Assembly (NCBI RefSeq): GCF_005405125.1
Contig: NZ_BJDL01000027.1
Span: 1 to 60,215 of the forward strand
DNA: 60,215 nt
From: Lactiplantibacillus songbeiensis
Lineage (GTDB): Bacteria > Bacillota > Bacilli > Lactobacillales > Lactobacillaceae
Reading direction: 5' to 3'
Both the position numbers and the translations under genes were made by a program. The notes beneath the pieces are model-generated. The model worked only from the letters and a program-made list of their open reading frames with translations, had not been told where the DNA came from and searched no databases. Positions within the stretch are counted from its first letter, which is position 1; every line of letters begins with the position of its first letter. This document shows, in pieces, positions 34,979-43,203 of the stretch.

Positions 34979-35200
34979 CTAGTGGCGTTGCTTCAAGAAA
35001 TGATCAAACTGTTCATTAATAACTGCCAAAATTTTAGGGTCATGTAAATCCCCTAATTGTGGTTGATCACCGCCAGTGACATCACTGACAACCTGTAAGT
35101 AGCCAAATAACACTTGGCTTGGATCTAAATGATACTGCTGTCCTAAACTCACTGCCAAATCATAGCGGTCAGGACCTAGTAAAGTTGAATAATCAGTCAT
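34979..35200 (-). CDS. Hypothetical protein, 73 aa
   Basis: ATG 35200 behind AAAGGAG, overlapping the TMEM175-like gene by 8 bp. Soluble, mostly helical, with DPSQVLFGYLQVVSDVTGG and a C-terminal VINEQFDHFLKQRH. No family recognised. Coupling to the upstream gene suggests a linked role. Confidence 0.65.
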   Translation of the reverse strand: MTDYSTLLGPDRYDLAVSLGQQYHLDPSQVLFGYLQVVSDVTGGDQPQLGDLHDPKILAVINEQFDHFLKQRH

Positions 35201-35828
35201 GAGTGACTGCTCCTTTCGAACGTGCCATTTGCTTACTCATTCGTAAATAGGCAAAAAAGTGGAAGATAATCCCTGCAGCCAGCAAGACCGCTCCGAGCCA
35301 GACGGACCACAATGTCGTCAAAATCGCCAAACCATAAATCGTCACACTCCGAACAGGGTCAAACTTAATCGCTGCATAGAAATCATTCGACATGGCGTGA
35401 CTTTTGAGCTCTTGATGATGATGCAAATAAGCATACATAAAATAGAACGTCGCTGAAATAAACAGCGCGACTAAATCATAGACAATAAATGCCGTTTGCA
35501 TATCCGCGCGATTACCGCTTGTTAACGCATCGGCAACCAACGACATCGGATAATCTAACAATGTGATACTAAAAAGCATCAGTAGATTCAGTATGTTAAC
35601 ATTCCGATCAATGCGCTCCAGCATACTGAAATAATCATGATGAAATAACCACAATGTTCCGACGTAAAAGTATGAAAATGCATAAGACAAAAACAAAGGC
35701 CATTGCGCCAGTAACGCCGGTAACAAGCGACCGGGCTGGTAATCTGGAATATGAAACTCCAAGACTAAAATAGTAATTAAAATCGCAAAAATACCATCGC
35801 TAAATGCCTGAAAGCGATCTGTTTTCAT
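35193..35828 (-). CDS. TMEM175/DUF1211 family potassium-channel-like protein
   Basis: 211 residues from ATG 35828 (GGGAGG upstream). The family signature RFQAFSDGIFAILITILVLE opens the first of about six helices. Prokaryotic TMEM175 proteins are tetrameric K+ channels using a hydrophobic gate in helix 1. Followed by a coupled 73-aa gene. Confidence 0.85.
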   Translation of the reverse strand: MKTDRFQAFSDGIFAILITILVLEFHIPDYQPGRLLPALLAQWPLFLSYAFSYFYVGTLWLFHHDYFSMLERIDRNVNILNLLMLFSITLLDYPMSLVADALTSGNRADMQTAFIVYDLVALFISATFYFMYAYLHHHQELKSHAMSNDFYAAIKFDPVRSVTIYGLAILTTLWSVWLGAVLLAAGIIFHFFAYLRMSKQMARSKGAVTHD

Positions 35829-35989
35829 TAATTCTGCCTCCCGCAATCCAATTAGAATATCATAATTTTATTTTGAATGCTGACATTTGCTTTTTCAAGC
35901 GGTTACAACTTCAATTGTCATGTTAGCGTCCGGCTTTCTATGGTAGACTTATGGTAACGAAATCAAAAGATGAGGGGCGTCACATCCAC

Positions 35990-38728
35990 ATGAAGAAATT
36001 TCTCAAACCGAAATTTTTGTTCCTGGTATTCTGGATTGTCGTGGTCTTTGTCGGTATTGCAGCTTTGCCTAATGTGCAATCGCTGATCGACAGTCACCAA
36101 ACGGCTACGAATAACCAAAGTACCACGACCAAATTGACGAAGATTCAAAAAAATTGGGGACGCGGGTTAGACCATACCGATCAACTAGTCTTGGTCTTTA
36201 ATAACCAGCGGACTAAGTTACTGTCCAGTCAACAAACTAAAATTGACAAGACTTTAACGCAGATCAATAAGAAAGCCAAGTATTATGGCATCAAGCAACT
36301 CCGGACGATACATACTTCGACCAATGATCAGCAATTATTAACGTCCAGTGACGGCTCGACCGAACTTGCCGTTGTTTCTGTCGACAAGCAACAATCTGAG
36401 TTAAAAGTTGTCGCCAAACAGTTAAATGATGCAATGACCGTTAGCGGCCTAGAGACTTATGTCACCAGTCCTGATCTAATTGCGGCTCAGCGCCAACAAG
36501 CACAATTAAATCACACAATCACGATTCTGATTATTGGTGCTGTCTGTGCCCTCTTACTACTGGGCATTATTTTCCGTTCGGTACTCATTCCGTTGGTTAA
36601 CTTATTAATCCAAACAATTGCCCTAATCACTACGACCAGTATTGCAGCGAATGCCGTCGACTTCTGGAAATTGCCATTTGCTGGTAATAGTGTGCTCATT
36701 ATTGGCATTGTCGTCTTAGTTTTGAGTACCGTTTTGACTTGGTCATACATGAGCGACTATTTGGCTACAGCTGCTGAGAACAAAGATCATGAAGCTGATG
36801 CTCAAGCGACACTCGCTTTACAATTTAAAAAGTGGTTAGTTGTCTTAATTAGTTTGGCCTTAATGGCTATTGGCCTGAGCTTTGCCCAACTTCCAGCCGT
36901 TGCCTCAAGTTGGATTATCGCTTTGGCCGTTATTTTGACTACCTTGGCCGTGCCAACCTTGAACTACACGTTTGCTGCCTTATTGGGTCATGGGATTCGC
37001 TGGCCTGGTAATCGATCATGGGGCCATCGTCCCAAGAACCTCTGGCAGCAATTTGGCTTGCTCAGCAGTTGGAAACCCATGCTTGGTTGGCTAATTGCCA
37101 TCATCTTATTGGTTCCTGGCCTCTGGTTTGCCCGTGCCCAATTCTCATATGACAACCTGACACCTGACTTATTAGCTACGACGACAAATGCGGAAGACGG
37201 TAACCAAGTTATCGCTGCGCATTTTGGTGCCGGGGCTGCAACACCCGTGGTGATTAACATCACGGCTGATCATAACTTAACGACGCAAAATAATTTACAA
37301 GTTTTAGATACGTTAACCACTAAGCTACAACACGTCAAAGGCGTTAAATCCGTTGTTTCCGTGACACAACCAACCGGTAAAAAGGTAGCGCAATATTACG
37401 TTGGCAACCAATTAACTGCCATTACAACGAGTTTAGCGGCTAATCAGAAACAATTAGCCAAAGTTCAAAAGCACCTAAAAGCGAACCAAGAAACCATTGC
37501 TAGCGCTCAAGTTGGCAAACAGCTCAAGAGCTTGAAGAAGTTACGTAAACAACTCAACAAGCTTTCAACCTACAACGACCGTATCTCCACGCAATTAGTG
37601 AACACGGAGATGGCCGCGGGCAACGTAAGTGGTAAAAATAAGCGTAGTCGTGCTGCATTACGTGAACTCAATCGTGAATTGAACAAAGCTGATTCATTAG
37701 TGGCTTCGATTACCGATTTAACGAATACCGTTCAAATGAATCAAGACAGCGTCATCTCAATGTATGATGATACCAATACCAAGTTAAAGTCCGTTAAGAA
37801 GAAACTTGCTAAGACCGCTAAGACGATTGGAACAGTTAATAGTTCAATTAACAGTACTAGTACCTACCTAGCTAGCTTGAAAGCCAGTGAAGTTGGTAAA
37901 GCCTTCTTTATTCCGGCCGATGCTTATAATAGTGACTTATTCCGTAATAGTCTGACGACTAACACTGGTAAAACGGGCAAGGTCACTCAGTTAATCGTCA
38001 CCTTTAAACAAGCGCCAACTAGCACCAGCAGTTTCCATGCGTTGACCGCCGTTAAACAAGCCACCAAAGCTAACTTGTTAGCGACACCACTTGCCCAAGC
38101 TAATGTCGTTTATAGCGGTGAGACGGTCACGCAAAGTCAAGTTCGTCAGAATTTTATTTCTAACTACTTGAAGTGGGGTCTGTTAGCCTTCGTGCTGATT
38201 GCCATTTGCCTCTGGTTGAGCTTACGATCAATCGTGCTCAGTGAATACTTGGTCGTTGGCCTAGCCATTATGATTGCCTCCAGCTGGGGCTTAACCCGCT
38301 TAGGTTATTCCACCTTTGCACAACTGGGTAACTTACCATGGTTAACCTTGATTTGGGGAAGCATCTTACTCACCTTGCACTGGCTGCTAATCAGTACGGT
38401 CACCGTGAACCGCAAAGACTGGCTACATCGGTTTGAATTAGCCGACTTAAAGCAACACTTTGCATTAAGCGGTCGCTTGATTCTGCCAGTGAGTCTGTTC
38501 GAGTTAGTCTTCTACTTGCCAATGTTAGGCATGCCAGAGCAACTCTTCCAGTCAACTGGTGTCATGTTAGTGATTGGGATTATTTTAAGTAATCTCGTCA
38601 CCCCACTAATTCTCCCAGGCTTGATTGCTTGGACGGTTAATCCGCCTAAGATCAGTTTTAAAAACTGGGGATCTTGGATTAAACAGCGTGTGACGCGCCA
38701 ACCAAAATCCAATTCAGAAACTAAATAA
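35990..38728 (+). CDS. MMPL/RND-type large membrane protein
   Basis: 912 residues from ATG 35990 (GAGGGG upstream). One N-terminal helix, an extracellular domain, five helices (about 180-370, ITILIIGAVCALLLLGIIF onward), a second extracellular domain with long coiled-coil stretches (about 470-640, KKLRKQLNKLSTYNDRIST and similar) and five more helices to the end. This is the MmpL/YdfJ layout, exporters of lipids or drugs, or accessory secretion proteins. The coiled-coil insert is typical of firmicute members. Substrate unknown; monocistronic. Confidence 0.85.
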   Translation: MKKFLKPKFLFLVFWIVVVFVGIAALPNVQSLIDSHQTATNNQSTTTKLTKIQKNWGRGLDHTDQLVLVFNNQRTKLLSSQQTKIDKTLTQINKKAKYYGIKQLRTIHTSTNDQQLLTSSDGSTELAVVSVDKQQSELKVVAKQLNDAMTVSGLETYVTSPDLIAAQRQQAQLNHTITILIIGAVCALLLLGIIFRSVLIPLVNLLIQTIALITTTSIAANAVDFWKLPFAGNSVLIIGIVVLVLSTVLTWSYMSDYLATAAENKDHEADAQATLALQFKKWLVVLISLALMAIGLSFAQLPAVASSWIIALAVILTTLAVPTLNYTFAALLGHGIRWPGNRSWGHRPKNLWQQFGLLSSWKPMLGWLIAIILLVPGLWFARAQFSYDNLTPDLLATTTNAEDGNQVIAAHFGAGAATPVVINITADHNLTTQNNLQVLDTLTTKLQHVKGVKSVVSVTQPTGKKVAQYYVGNQLTAITTSLAANQKQLAKVQKHLKANQETIASAQVGKQLKSLKKLRKQLNKLSTYNDRISTQLVNTEMAAGNVSGKNKRSRAALRELNRELNKADSLVASITDLTNTVQMNQDSVISMYDDTNTKLKSVKKKLAKTAKTIGTVNSSINSTSTYLASLKASEVGKAFFIPADAYNSDLFRNSLTTNTGKTGKVTQLIVTFKQAPTSTSSFHALTAVKQATKANLLATPLAQANVVYSGETVTQSQVRQNFISNYLKWGLLAFVLIAICLWLSLRSIVLSEYLVVGLAIMIASSWGLTRLGYSTFAQLGNLPWLTLIWGSILLTLHWLLISTVTVNRKDWLHRFELADLKQHFALSGRLILPVSLFELVFYLPMLGMPEQLFQSTGVMLVIGIILSNLVTPLILPGLIAWTVNPPKISFKNWGSWIKQRVTRQPKSNSETK

Positions 38729-38732
38729 CACT

Positions 38733-38776
38733 AAAAGCCGCGTACCCATTGCTGATTGGGTGCGCGGCTTTTTAGT
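38733..38776 (+). terminator. Terminator of the MMPL gene
   Basis: AAAAGCCGCGTACCCA / TGGGTGCGCGGCTTTT with T-rich tail. Confidence 0.92.
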
Positions 38777-38819
38777 GATCTCTAAATGATTAGTGCTGCT
38801 AATATTTCGAGCTCAAAAT

Positions 38820-39203
38820 CTAAGCATGTAATTGGGTACGTAACGCCTTAGTCAAGACTTCACTGAAATTTAACCCTTGTTTGCGTGCTAAAACTTCTAA
38901 GTCAGCCGGAATAGTGACATTCTTTCTAACGGTTGGTCTGGTGATTTTTCGCCGAGCTTCATCCATGTCGACCGTTATCATCACTAAATATTGATTAGCC
39001 TTAAGCTGGACATCTGCCACAGCAGATGGTTTGGGCCGAGATTCACCATACAAAGCCAAGGCTAAGGCATCAGTGGCCATCAAAGTTGCTTCAACGTCAT
39101 TATCGCCAAAGGTATGCACAGCCGGGACATCTGGAAAACTGACCATTATCACACCATCAGTTGGCTCAAAAATTGCGGGATAAATTGCTAAATCATGTTT
39201 CAT
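38820..39203 (-). CDS. hicB: HicB-type antitoxin (first module)
   Basis: 127 residues. N-terminal degenerate RNase-H-like HicB fold (YPAIFEPTDGVIMVSFPDVP, VEATLMATDALALAL) and a C-terminal ribbon-helix-helix stretch (KNVTIPADLEVLARKQGLNF). It neutralises HicA and should repress the operon. It starts 1 bp after hicA with GAGGAGG inside the hicA end. Confidence 0.9.
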   Translation of the reverse strand: MKHDLAIYPAIFEPTDGVIMVSFPDVPAVHTFGDNDVEATLMATDALALALYGESRPKPSAVADVQLKANQYLVMITVDMDEARRKITRPTVRKNVTIPADLEVLARKQGLNFSEVLTKALRTQLHA

Positions 39204-39204
39204 C

Positions 39205-39408
39205 CTAAAATCCTCCTCGATTAGTTGGTTTGATACCAGCAGTCTTCAAAATTGATTGTAAAATTCCCTTAGGAACTTCACGTCGATGGATTGGCACAAT
39301 AATAATCGTTGTCGCATTCTTAAATTTAGCATGCGATCCATTTTGACTCACAACTTTAAAACCATGCTTTTCTAGCAGTCTGATTAACGCTCGCGTTTTC
39401 ATTGGCAT
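39205..39408 (-). CDS. hicA: HicA-type mRNA interferase toxin (first module)
   Basis: 67 residues. dsRBD-like HicA fold with catalytic histidine in SQNGSHAKFKN and the basic PIHRREVPKGILQSILK. It cleaves mRNA when unopposed. Start ATG 39408, 7 bases after GGAG. Toxin before antitoxin, the hicAB order. Confidence 0.9.
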   Translation of the reverse strand: MPMKTRALIRLLEKHGFKVVSQNGSHAKFKNATTIIIVPIHRREVPKGILQSILKTAGIKPTNRGGF

Positions 39409-39430
39409 GCTTCCACTCCGATACTCATAT

Positions 39431-39450
39431 TATACGCATTTATACGCATT
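39431..39450. promoter_or_regulatory. Tandem 10-bp iterons upstream of hicAB
   Basis: Two exact copies of TATACGCATT in direct tandem, 23 bp before hicA. One helical turn per repeat suits cooperative binding by a ribbon-helix-helix HicB. The second hicAB module has a similar pair (49359-49377). Confidence 0.55.
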
Positions 39451-39595
39451 AAGCTAATAAATAGTCGTACAAGTTTAGTGACGTCAAACAGTCTGCAATC
39501 AAACGATTTTGTTCGTTAGCTTACCTTGAAAGCGTCCGGCACCCCATGATTAATCAGCTATCTGCTAAGCTTTAATCAAAAAGGAAGCGACTGCC

Positions 39596-39931
39596 ATGAA
39601 TACGTTAACCATGCAAACTCGTCATTCGTCCCAAACACCGACTGCTGACTTACGCGACTTATTAACCGACCACACTAAAACGGCCATTTTAACGGCACTA
39701 ACAACACCAAAATATTACGAAGACCTATTAACCCAGCTTAGTCCAATCACTAGGCCTAGCCTAACCTTGGCTCTACAAACTTTAACTCGAACGCAACTCA
39801 TCACCAGTCAGTTAGAACAACCTGATACCGTCACCAAAGTACGCTACCAATTAACGCCATTTGCCCAAACATTGCTCACAACCTGGCAAGAATGGCAACA
39901 ACGCTATACGATGGCGCAATTAAAAAGCTAA
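39596..39931 (+). CDS. Winged-helix regulator, HxlR/ArsR-like
   Basis: 111 residues, AAGGAAG 8 bases before ATG 39596. The core TKTAILTALTTPKYYEDLLT, then SLTLALQTLTRTQLIT and YQLTPFAQTLLTTW, fits the HxlR pattern (recognition helix, wing, TPxG-like end), but the defining N-terminal cysteine is missing. Possible target: itself or nearby redox genes such as the OYE. Unusually Thr/Leu-rich. Confidence 0.6.
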   Translation: MNTLTMQTRHSSQTPTADLRDLLTDHTKTAILTALTTPKYYEDLLTQLSPITRPSLTLALQTLTRTQLITSQLEQPDTVTKVRYQLTPFAQTLLTTWQEWQQRYTMAQLKS

Positions 39932-39945
39932 GCGACCAATCAACA

Positions 39946-39991
39946 AAAAACGATTCAGAAATTTGATTAAAAATTCCTGAATCGTTTTTTA
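39946..39991. terminator. Terminator after the winged-helix gene
   Basis: AAAAAACGATTCAG / CTGAATCGTTTTTT with ~17-base loop. Confidence 0.85.
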
Positions 39992-39998
39992 TATGATA

Positions 39999-40359
39999 CG
40001 CTTAGTATTAATTAAAATTGGTGCCTACCGGTTGGCTTCTAAAATGCCATGGAATACTTTAAGTCTGGCCTTTAAACCTGACCTTAACCTAAGTCCCAAA
40101 AAAGCCCACTCGAATTTAGACCAATAACATGGCTAAAGCTATTCATTACAATGCATTAACGTTAATCTATAAAATACCAATTAATTAACGGCGGGCGGCC
40201 CAAAATTGGCTCAGTGGTGTCGTTTATCTTAGTCGTGATTTTGCGACTTAGATAAAGCCCGGCTTGTGAGACCGCTCTCCGGCTCACAAACGCGGCCACC
40301 ACGTTCTAGCCGATTCTGGGCCAACCAGAGTGGCTATCTAATCCAACTAACACTATACG
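39999..40359 (+). repeat. Element A copy 11, degenerate left arm
   Basis: Termini CGCTTAGTATTAATT and AACTAACACTATACG. The left arm is heavily mutated (TTCTAAAATGCCATGGAATAC); the right arm is intact with hairpin 2 TTGTGAG / CTCACAA. It ends 17 bp before the stop codon of the minus-strand 188-aa gene, which has no other terminator. Confidence 0.88.
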
Positions 40360-40376
40360 TATATTAGACACTATTT

Positions 40377-40943
40377 TTAATGTCGGTTCCGAGCGCCTAA
40401 TGTCGTCATCTGCGCTGCATACGGTGTTGAGACCGACCACTTGGCAATTTCTGCCGCGGTCACCTGCTGCCAATTGAAATCAGCCGGTAACCGTTTTAAG
40501 TGCAACGGGTCCGTGACCGGAACGTCAAAACTTGCTAACCAAGTCAACAAGACCGGAATAACTGTCAAATCATCATTCAATAGCTGATACGTGCCACTGG
40601 TCGTCGTTAAGTTTAAGTTAACTGTCAACCGATCCTCCAACCGGATGCCATTGCCGAAACCATGCGTGGTTGACCGATAAATTCCCAATTGAGCGGCCGT
40701 AATCATCGTTGGCCCCAGTGACCGGAAAGTGTGACCATGTTCATCAGCTAACGTTATCCGTCCCGACGTAATCGTTAATAAACCCACCGCATATGGATTA
40801 TAACCCATCGCCTTTTCCAACCAACCATGCTTTGGTTTTAAATGCGGATAACGCTTTTGTTCAATCTCGATATCCATAAAGGTTAATTGCCGATCGATAT
40901 TACCGGCAATATCAGTGACCGTCACTGGTGCTGCAGCTACCAT
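40377..40943 (-). CDS. Hypothetical protein, 188 aa
   Basis: 188 residues, no membrane segment, no motif I recognise. It has conserved-looking stretches YPHLKPKHGWLEKAMGYNPY, LLTITSGRITLADEHG and ITAAQLGIYRSTTHGFG, suggesting a beta-rich soluble domain. Start ATG 40943 with AGGGGA upstream. Monocistronic, between element A copy 11 and the OYE gene. Confidence 0.65.
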   Translation of the reverse strand: MVAAAPVTVTDIAGNIDRQLTFMDIEIEQKRYPHLKPKHGWLEKAMGYNPYAVGLLTITSGRITLADEHGHTFRSLGPTMITAAQLGIYRSTTHGFGNGIRLEDRLTVNLNLTTTSGTYQLLNDDLTVIPVLLTWLASFDVPVTDPLHLKRLPADFNWQQVTAAEIAKWSVSTPYAAQMTTLGARNRH

Positions 40944-41029
40944 ATTAAAATCCCCTAAGTTACGACGCTTTCTCTCTTACTTTCAGCATACCACTTACGC
41001 TAGACAACATACCGTCCAGAAACAAATAA

Positions 41030-41071
41030 AGCCCCAAAAACGAGCCAAAAATTTTCAGACTCGCCATAAAC
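41030..41071 (-). terminator. Weak terminator after the OYE gene
   Basis: Minus strand GCGAGTCTGAAAATTTTTGG pairs as CGAG with CTCG and is followed by T-rich sequence; the stem is short. Confidence 0.4.
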
Positions 41072-41076
41072 TTGAT

Positions 41077-42189
41077 TTAAATATTAGGTGTTGAGTGGTA
41101 GCGAGCATCTAAGAAAGTCGCTAATGGCTGACTGAATTGGTGCCGTTGCTGTTCAAACAACGCCTTAAAATCGCCCGTCACAATTTGATTATCTTGATGC
41201 GTCACTAACTTAGTCGCCCAATCAGGGTCAAACAATAATTGTTCGCCCACTGCTACTAGATCGGTATGCTTTAAAACTTGCTTAACGTCATGCCGATTGC
41301 GGACACTGCCCACCCCAACTAACGGAATTTGACCACCAATTGCAGCTTGAACATACGCCAAGATGGATTTAGCTTGATAACCATCAGTCCGGGCGACGCG
41401 GTCATAATGATTAAGTGAAATATGAATATAATCCAACTTTGTCTTGGCCAATTTCTGCAATAACCACAACGTGTCTTCGAACTGAATTCCCGGCGTTTCA
41501 AACTCTTCTGGTGAGATGCGGTAACCAACCAGAAATGGCCGGTCAGCATACGTTTCAACTGCCGCAAAAACACACTTTAGTAGTTCTTTAATGAACCGTG
41601 CCCGATTGTCACGACTACCACCCCATTGGTCATCACGCCGATTAGAATGGGGTGAAAAGAATTGTTGAATCAGATATGTGTTGGCACCATGCAATTCAAT
41701 CCCATCAAAACCAGCCTGAATGGCCCGGCGAGTTGCGTCACCGAAAGCCTGGATGGTTGCCAGAATTTCAGCATTAGTCATGGCACGTGGTATCTCAGCA
41801 TCCGGGCGCAAGGCTGGCACGGCACTAGCTGACACAATTTGTTCACCACCCAAAGTAGCTCGGTGGGTCATTCGCCCAGCATGGACCACTTGTAAGATGG
41901 CTTTGGCCCCAGCCCCTTGAATCGCTGTCGCTAAGTCGTGTAGCCGTGGTAGCATCGCATCATCGGCAACACTTAACTCACCCGGCCAACCTTTACCACC
42001 AGCTTGCACATTAGCTGCCCCAGTAATCACAGCCCCCACCCCATGGGCGCGACGGGTATAGTAAGCAATTTCGTCCTGGGTGACTTCGCCGTCAAAGAAG
42101 CTTTGGCGAGTCGTCATCGGCGACATCATCAATCGATTTTTCAAAGTAATCCCAGAATTAAATGTGAACGAAGTCGTTAGTTCAGTCAT
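41077..42189 (-). CDS. NADH:flavin oxidoreductase, Old Yellow Enzyme family
   Basis: 370 residues from ATG 42189 (AAAGGACG upstream). FMN barrel with KNRLMMSPMTTR, VVHAGRMTH, FDGIELHGANTYLIQQFFSP (His/Asn substrate pair) and LVGVGSVRNRHD, DLVAVGEQLL phosphate-binding strands. Such enzymes reduce activated double bonds with NAD(P)H; the physiological substrate is unknown. Confidence 0.9.
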   Translation of the reverse strand: MTELTTSFTFNSGITLKNRLMMSPMTTRQSFFDGEVTQDEIAYYTRRAHGVGAVITGAANVQAGGKGWPGELSVADDAMLPRLHDLATAIQGAGAKAILQVVHAGRMTHRATLGGEQIVSASAVPALRPDAEIPRAMTNAEILATIQAFGDATRRAIQAGFDGIELHGANTYLIQQFFSPHSNRRDDQWGGSRDNRARFIKELLKCVFAAVETYADRPFLVGYRISPEEFETPGIQFEDTLWLLQKLAKTKLDYIHISLNHYDRVARTDGYQAKSILAYVQAAIGGQIPLVGVGSVRNRHDVKQVLKHTDLVAVGEQLLFDPDWATKLVTHQDNQIVTGDFKALFEQQRHQFSQPLATFLDARYHSTPNI

Positions 42190-42283
42190 ACAAAACGTCC
42201 TTTCCAATTTAAGTTCATCTATTTAAACTATACACGTTAAGTTGCCTTTTTTTAATTTTTAAGTTCGAATACTGAACAACAAT

Positions 42284-42721
42284 TTAGTTTAAAACTAACA
42301 CCATTTCTTGATGTTGTAAGCCCGCTTCCATAAACCGGTCACCAACTGGTTGAAACCCCAATTGACTGTAAAAGCTCTGGGCGGTCACTTGCGCCCCCAA
42401 AACTAATTGGCGATAGCCTTGTTGCTGAGCGTCTTGAATCATCCGCTTAATAATTGCTTGGGCGTAACCATGCCCACGAGCTGACTTGAGGGTTGCCACC
42501 CGTTGAATATGTAACTGTTGTCCTGCTTCCGGCGTCATCCGGGCAGTCGCCACTGCAGCAGCCGTATCATCATATAGCACATAGTGCCAAGTCGCTGAAG
42601 TCACGGTATCCAACTCATCGGCTGGATCAATATGTTGTTCATCAATAAATACTGCCCGACGAATCATAATGGCATCGGCATAGACGACTGAATCCGTCTG
42701 ATTACTTGTCTTAATTTCCAT
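42284..42721 (-). CDS. GNAT acetyltransferase, ElaA-like
   Basis: 145 residues: IRRAVFIDEQHIDPADELD opening, then acetyl-CoA site RVATLKSARGHGYAQAII and C-terminal SFYSQLGFQPVGDRFMEAG. The order matches ElaA/YjcF-type N-acetyltransferases. Acceptor unknown. ATG 42721 behind AGGTAGGAA. Confidence 0.88.
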   Translation of the reverse strand: MEIKTSNQTDSVVYADAIMIRRAVFIDEQHIDPADELDTVTSATWHYVLYDDTAAAVATARMTPEAGQQLHIQRVATLKSARGHGYAQAIIKRMIQDAQQQGYRQLVLGAQVTAQSFYSQLGFQPVGDRFMEAGLQHQEMVLVLN

Positions 42722-42898
42722 TTCAAGTTCCTACCTTGTTTTTTATTGTTGGTGCCAAACTCAAAAGTTCAAAAATAATAAGTCTCGAATAATAACCAGT
42801 CTAATACAAGTTATCTCCTAATCCCACCTAAAATAAACGATTTAAATTAACCCTATCAGCTAGCATCAATTAGCCCATTCATTCAGTACTCCAAAACT

Positions 42899-43058
42899 TT
42901 AACGCCAAGCGGGCCAGAATCGGCTCAGTGGTATCGTTTACCTTAGTCGTGGACTTGCGACTTAGATAAAGCCCAGTTTTCGAGACTACTCTTCGGCTCG
43001 AAAACGGGACCAACACGTTCCCACCAATTCTGGTCAAACCAAAGTGGCAATATTTAGT
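42899..43058 (+). repeat. Element A copy 12, right arm only
   Basis: Solitary arm, diverged: stem CGGGCCAGAATCGGC / CCAATTCTGG, hairpin 1 ACCTTAGTCG / CGACTTAG, hairpin 2 TTTTCGAG / CTCGAAAA. Left arm and terminal repeats absent. The rest of the 42722-43203 gap holds the ltaS-like promoter region (TGT-TAAAAT near 43137). Confidence 0.85.
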
Positions 43059-43203
43059 ACAGCTATCTCAACCACGTGCAAACTGAGCCATCGCTTGCTC
43101 TAAACAAAATGTTAAGCATTACGCCACTAGAGATATGTTAAAATGACATGATGACTGCTTTTTGAGTCATATCCAAATATGCTACAAATGAGGTCTTTTA
43201 ACT

